NCBI GenBank assembly: GCA_021397835.1 | Contig: JAJFZO010000028.1 | Location: 2,090,001-2,154,000, forward strand | Direction of reading: 5' to 3' | DNA: 64,000 bases | DNA from: Moringa oleifera | Lineage: Eukaryota > Streptophyta > Magnoliopsida > Brassicales > Moringaceae | In this document: in pieces, positions 62,489 to 64,000 of the stretch | Layout of the letters: every line of letters starts with the position of its first letter | How positions within the stretch are numbered: the stretch's first letter is position 1 | The notes under the pieces: model-generated | Told to the model about the DNA's origin: nothing | Seen by the model: the letters and a program-made list of their open reading frames with translations, nothing else | Databases searched by the model: none | Position numbers and translations under genes: made by a program

Positions 62489-62724
62489 TAACGACAGGAA
62501 TTAATCATAGTTGAATCAAAATTTCCATTGATCTGAGTAGATATCAATAGCATTGTAAAGAATCAGACAAGAAAGAAGGAGAAAATTTGGTTAATAAATG
62601 GAATTCATGTTAATCCCATATGAAAGAAAGATAAATCAACTAGATGAACTAGAAGAAAACGTTACAAGTAAATCCTTTAGTGTTGATACATTTTTTATTC
62701 GTCTAAAGAAGAAATCTGAAGTTC

Positions 62725-63132
62725 TTGTTTACCTTCTTTTATTCTTCCTAACAATAAGGTAAAGTAAAACAAAGTCTTGAAGAAAAATCCCCAAGTAATG
62801 GTAATCTAGAGGTAGTTCCATTTGCTTATATCAGTGATCCCTTATTGGCTTAGTATGTCCATGCCAGTGGTCACACAAGTTAAGGTTGTGATGTTCATGC
62901 CCAAACATGTTGCTCATGCTCTTCAATAGCTTCACCTTCACGACCATGGGCATTGCTCCTAGTGGTATGTTATCGAACATTTGGACTCCCCTCATGAACC
63001 ATTTCGTGGGGTTATCAAACTCGTTCTGTAGCACTCCCTTGTATGGATACTTAAGCAGAGAAATATAGTGAAACCATATCCAGTAGAGAGGGATTTGATC
63101 ACGAGAAATGAAGAATCCACAGAAGAAAAAAA
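62725..63132 (-). pseudogene. Captured ABCG half-transporter C-terminus, copy 2 (inverted)
   Basis: The minus strand gives [58 protein letters not shown] and [10 protein letters not shown]. After a one-base shift it continues [18 protein letters not shown], a TAA stop, GITDISKWN, and ITWGFFFKTLFYFTLLLG. It covers the same residues as copy 1 but is less damaged. The two copies point towards each other, separated by about 240 bp. Confidence 0.92.
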
Positions 63133-63339
63133 AAATCAGTGAGTGTATACATGCCTTTTAATAGCTTCTTTCACTAGGCGAAATAATGCATAAATGTTCA
63201 AATTTGTTATGATCAGCTTGGAAATGTCCAAAGCTTAGCTTATCGTTCTCTAGTGCTTATTTATTTATTTATTTTTCTTGTTTTTTGATTTTTAATATTT
63301 TTGCTAGTATTTGCAATAAATCTAAATCTGGTTGGAGGA

Positions 63340-63590
63340 ATTGCTGCTTATGCATCAGTTACAGAGGCAGTTACGACAGCTGCGATAGTTGCTTTGGCTA
63401 CAACGAGTTACAGAGGCTGTTGTGGTAGCAGCGACAGCTATTTTAGCTGCAGCCAATTGTAGAGGCTGCTGTGACAGCTTCTTTGGCGGTAACAATTGCG
63501 GAAGTTGCTGTGGCAGATGCTTTAGCTACAGCCAGTTGTAGAGGCTATTATGGTAGCTGCTTTGGCTACAGCAAATGCAACTGGATTATG
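63340..63590. repeat. Tandem repeat, five units of about 39-50 bp
   Basis: Units contain 'gttacagaggctgttgtgg' or 'ttgtagaggctgctgtg', then 'agctgctttggctaca' variants. Unit starts are near 63,355, 63,405, 63,454, 63,493 and 63,533. Distinctly less AT-rich than its surroundings. Frames through it give Ala/Cys/Gly-rich strings that are repeat artefacts. Confidence 0.8.
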
Positions 63591-63714
63591 AGTTGATTGA
63601 GGAACCGAACATGGCCATATTTGTATAATATAGTTTTCATTATTATCAAAGGCATGCCCATGCTTGTAAGAAATTGTAAACCTACGTGACTCATTAGAGA
63701 TGGTAGATGTAGTG

Positions 63715-64000
63715 CTATTTTGATCTTTAATGCCAGTTCTGGCATTAAAACTTTAATGATTAACGCCAGTTCTTCAACCACTGCCATTAAAAGCTCTATT
63801 GATTGACGCCAGTTGTTGAAGAATTGGCATTAAAGGAGCTAGGGATGGTCTTTTATTGCCAGTTTTTATTTGACTGACATTATAGGCTAATCTTTAACAT
63901 CAGTTTATTGTTAACTGATGTTAAAGATCTCATTTAATGATAGTTTTGGAATAATTGTCATTAAAAGTTTTATTGAACCTTTTAATGACAGTTTTTTTCA
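63715..64000. repeat. Outer block of CACTA subterminal repeats (5' side)
   Basis: 'ctttaatgccagttctggca', 'taacgccagttcttcaac', 'ggcattaaagg' and 'tttaatgacagtttt' alternate orientation up to the window edge. The last units are nearly identical to those at 52,010-52,300, so the outer end of the element should be close to the right edge. Confidence 0.9.

Larger units (their letters stand above)
51988..64000 (-). mobile_element. Large CACTA (En/Spm) element, truncated by the window edge
   Basis: The element starts CACTAGTACAAATAAAAG after a possible TAT target site. Subterminal repeats of about 40-50 bp (51,988-52,300) have counterparts at 61,080-61,300 and 63,715-64,000 with the same 'tttaatgacagttNt' and 'cattaaa' words, which identifies both ends as one element. 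The opposite terminus lies just outside the window. TNP2 and TNP1/C48 genes are on the minus strand in the normal order. Host gene pieces (polygalacturonase and two ABCG copies) sit between two blocks of subterminal repeats on the TNP2 side. Both transposon genes are broken, so autonomy is unlikely. Confidence 0.9.

Noticed and set aside
63566..63787. Minus-strand 73-codon open frame
   Set aside because: It crosses the tandem repeat and subterminal repeats, and its sequence is a product of these repeats.
1..64000. tRNA, rRNA or conserved ncRNA genes
   Set aside because: None of the conserved boxes or stem-loop patterns that I can recognise by eye were seen on either strand.

Overview
The window is nuclear DNA of a flowering plant. 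It is strongly AT-rich, has no rRNA or tRNA that I can see, and every recognisable reading frame is a transposable-element protein or a fragment of a plant gene. The families seen are plant CACTA (En/Spm) TNP2 and TNP1-like proteins, Ty3/gypsy chromovirus and Tat/Ogre-type proteins, and pieces of AINTEGUMENTA-type AP2, polygalacturonase, ABCG transporter and strictosidine-synthase-like genes. I cannot name the species. No intact host gene was found; the window reads as layered, decaying transposons.

Layout. 1-3.1 kb: AT-rich repeats. 3.15-9.8 kb: remains of a CACTA element (terminus at 3146, TNP1-like and TNP2 C-terminal remnants on the minus strand), followed by an intron-containing fragment of the 40S ribosomal protein SA gene. 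10-16.5 kb: repeats and AT-rich DNA. 16.65-18.97 kb: multi-exon AP2 (ANT/PLETHORA-type) transcription factor pseudogene, minus strand. 19-25.9 kb: AT-rich DNA with one old 0.4-kb direct duplication. 25.9-33.5 kb: a dispersed repeat split by a 6.3-kb non-autonomous CACTA element carrying exons resembling NADH-cytochrome b5 reductase and a strictosidine-synthase-like protein. An uninterrupted copy of the same repeat lies at 46.9-48.1 kb and serves as the empty site.

34.1-35.2 kb: another CACTA-like end. 35.4-43.9 kb: Ty3/gypsy Tat/Ogre-type debris in both orientations (gag, DUF7745-like N-terminal domain, PF04195-type proteins) with internal duplications. 43.9-46.9 kb: minus-strand chromovirus pol with a chromodomain remnant. 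48.1-51.9 kb: a plus-strand CACTA (TNP2 C-terminus plus TNP1-like gene). 51,988 to beyond the right edge: a large CACTA inserted into it, with both transposon genes on the minus strand. TNP2 runs 59.6 to 56.4 kb and the TNP1/Ptta protein with a C-terminal Ulp1-like C48 peptidase domain runs 56.3 to 53.2 kb. Upstream of TNP2, between two blocks of subterminal repeats, this element holds a polygalacturonase exon and two inverted copies of the last part of an ABCG transporter gene.

How the parts relate. The TNP2/TNP1 pair is the usual CACTA transposition set, but all copies here carry stops or frameshifts, so movement would need proteins from elsewhere. The captured fragments keep exon/intron boundaries, so they came from genomic DNA rather than processed mRNA. 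Many internal stops can be read as CAG to TAG changes, the pattern expected from deamination of methylated cytosine in CHG context. The most interesting candidate is the inverted ABCG repeat inside the last CACTA, which could form double-stranded RNA if transcribed.
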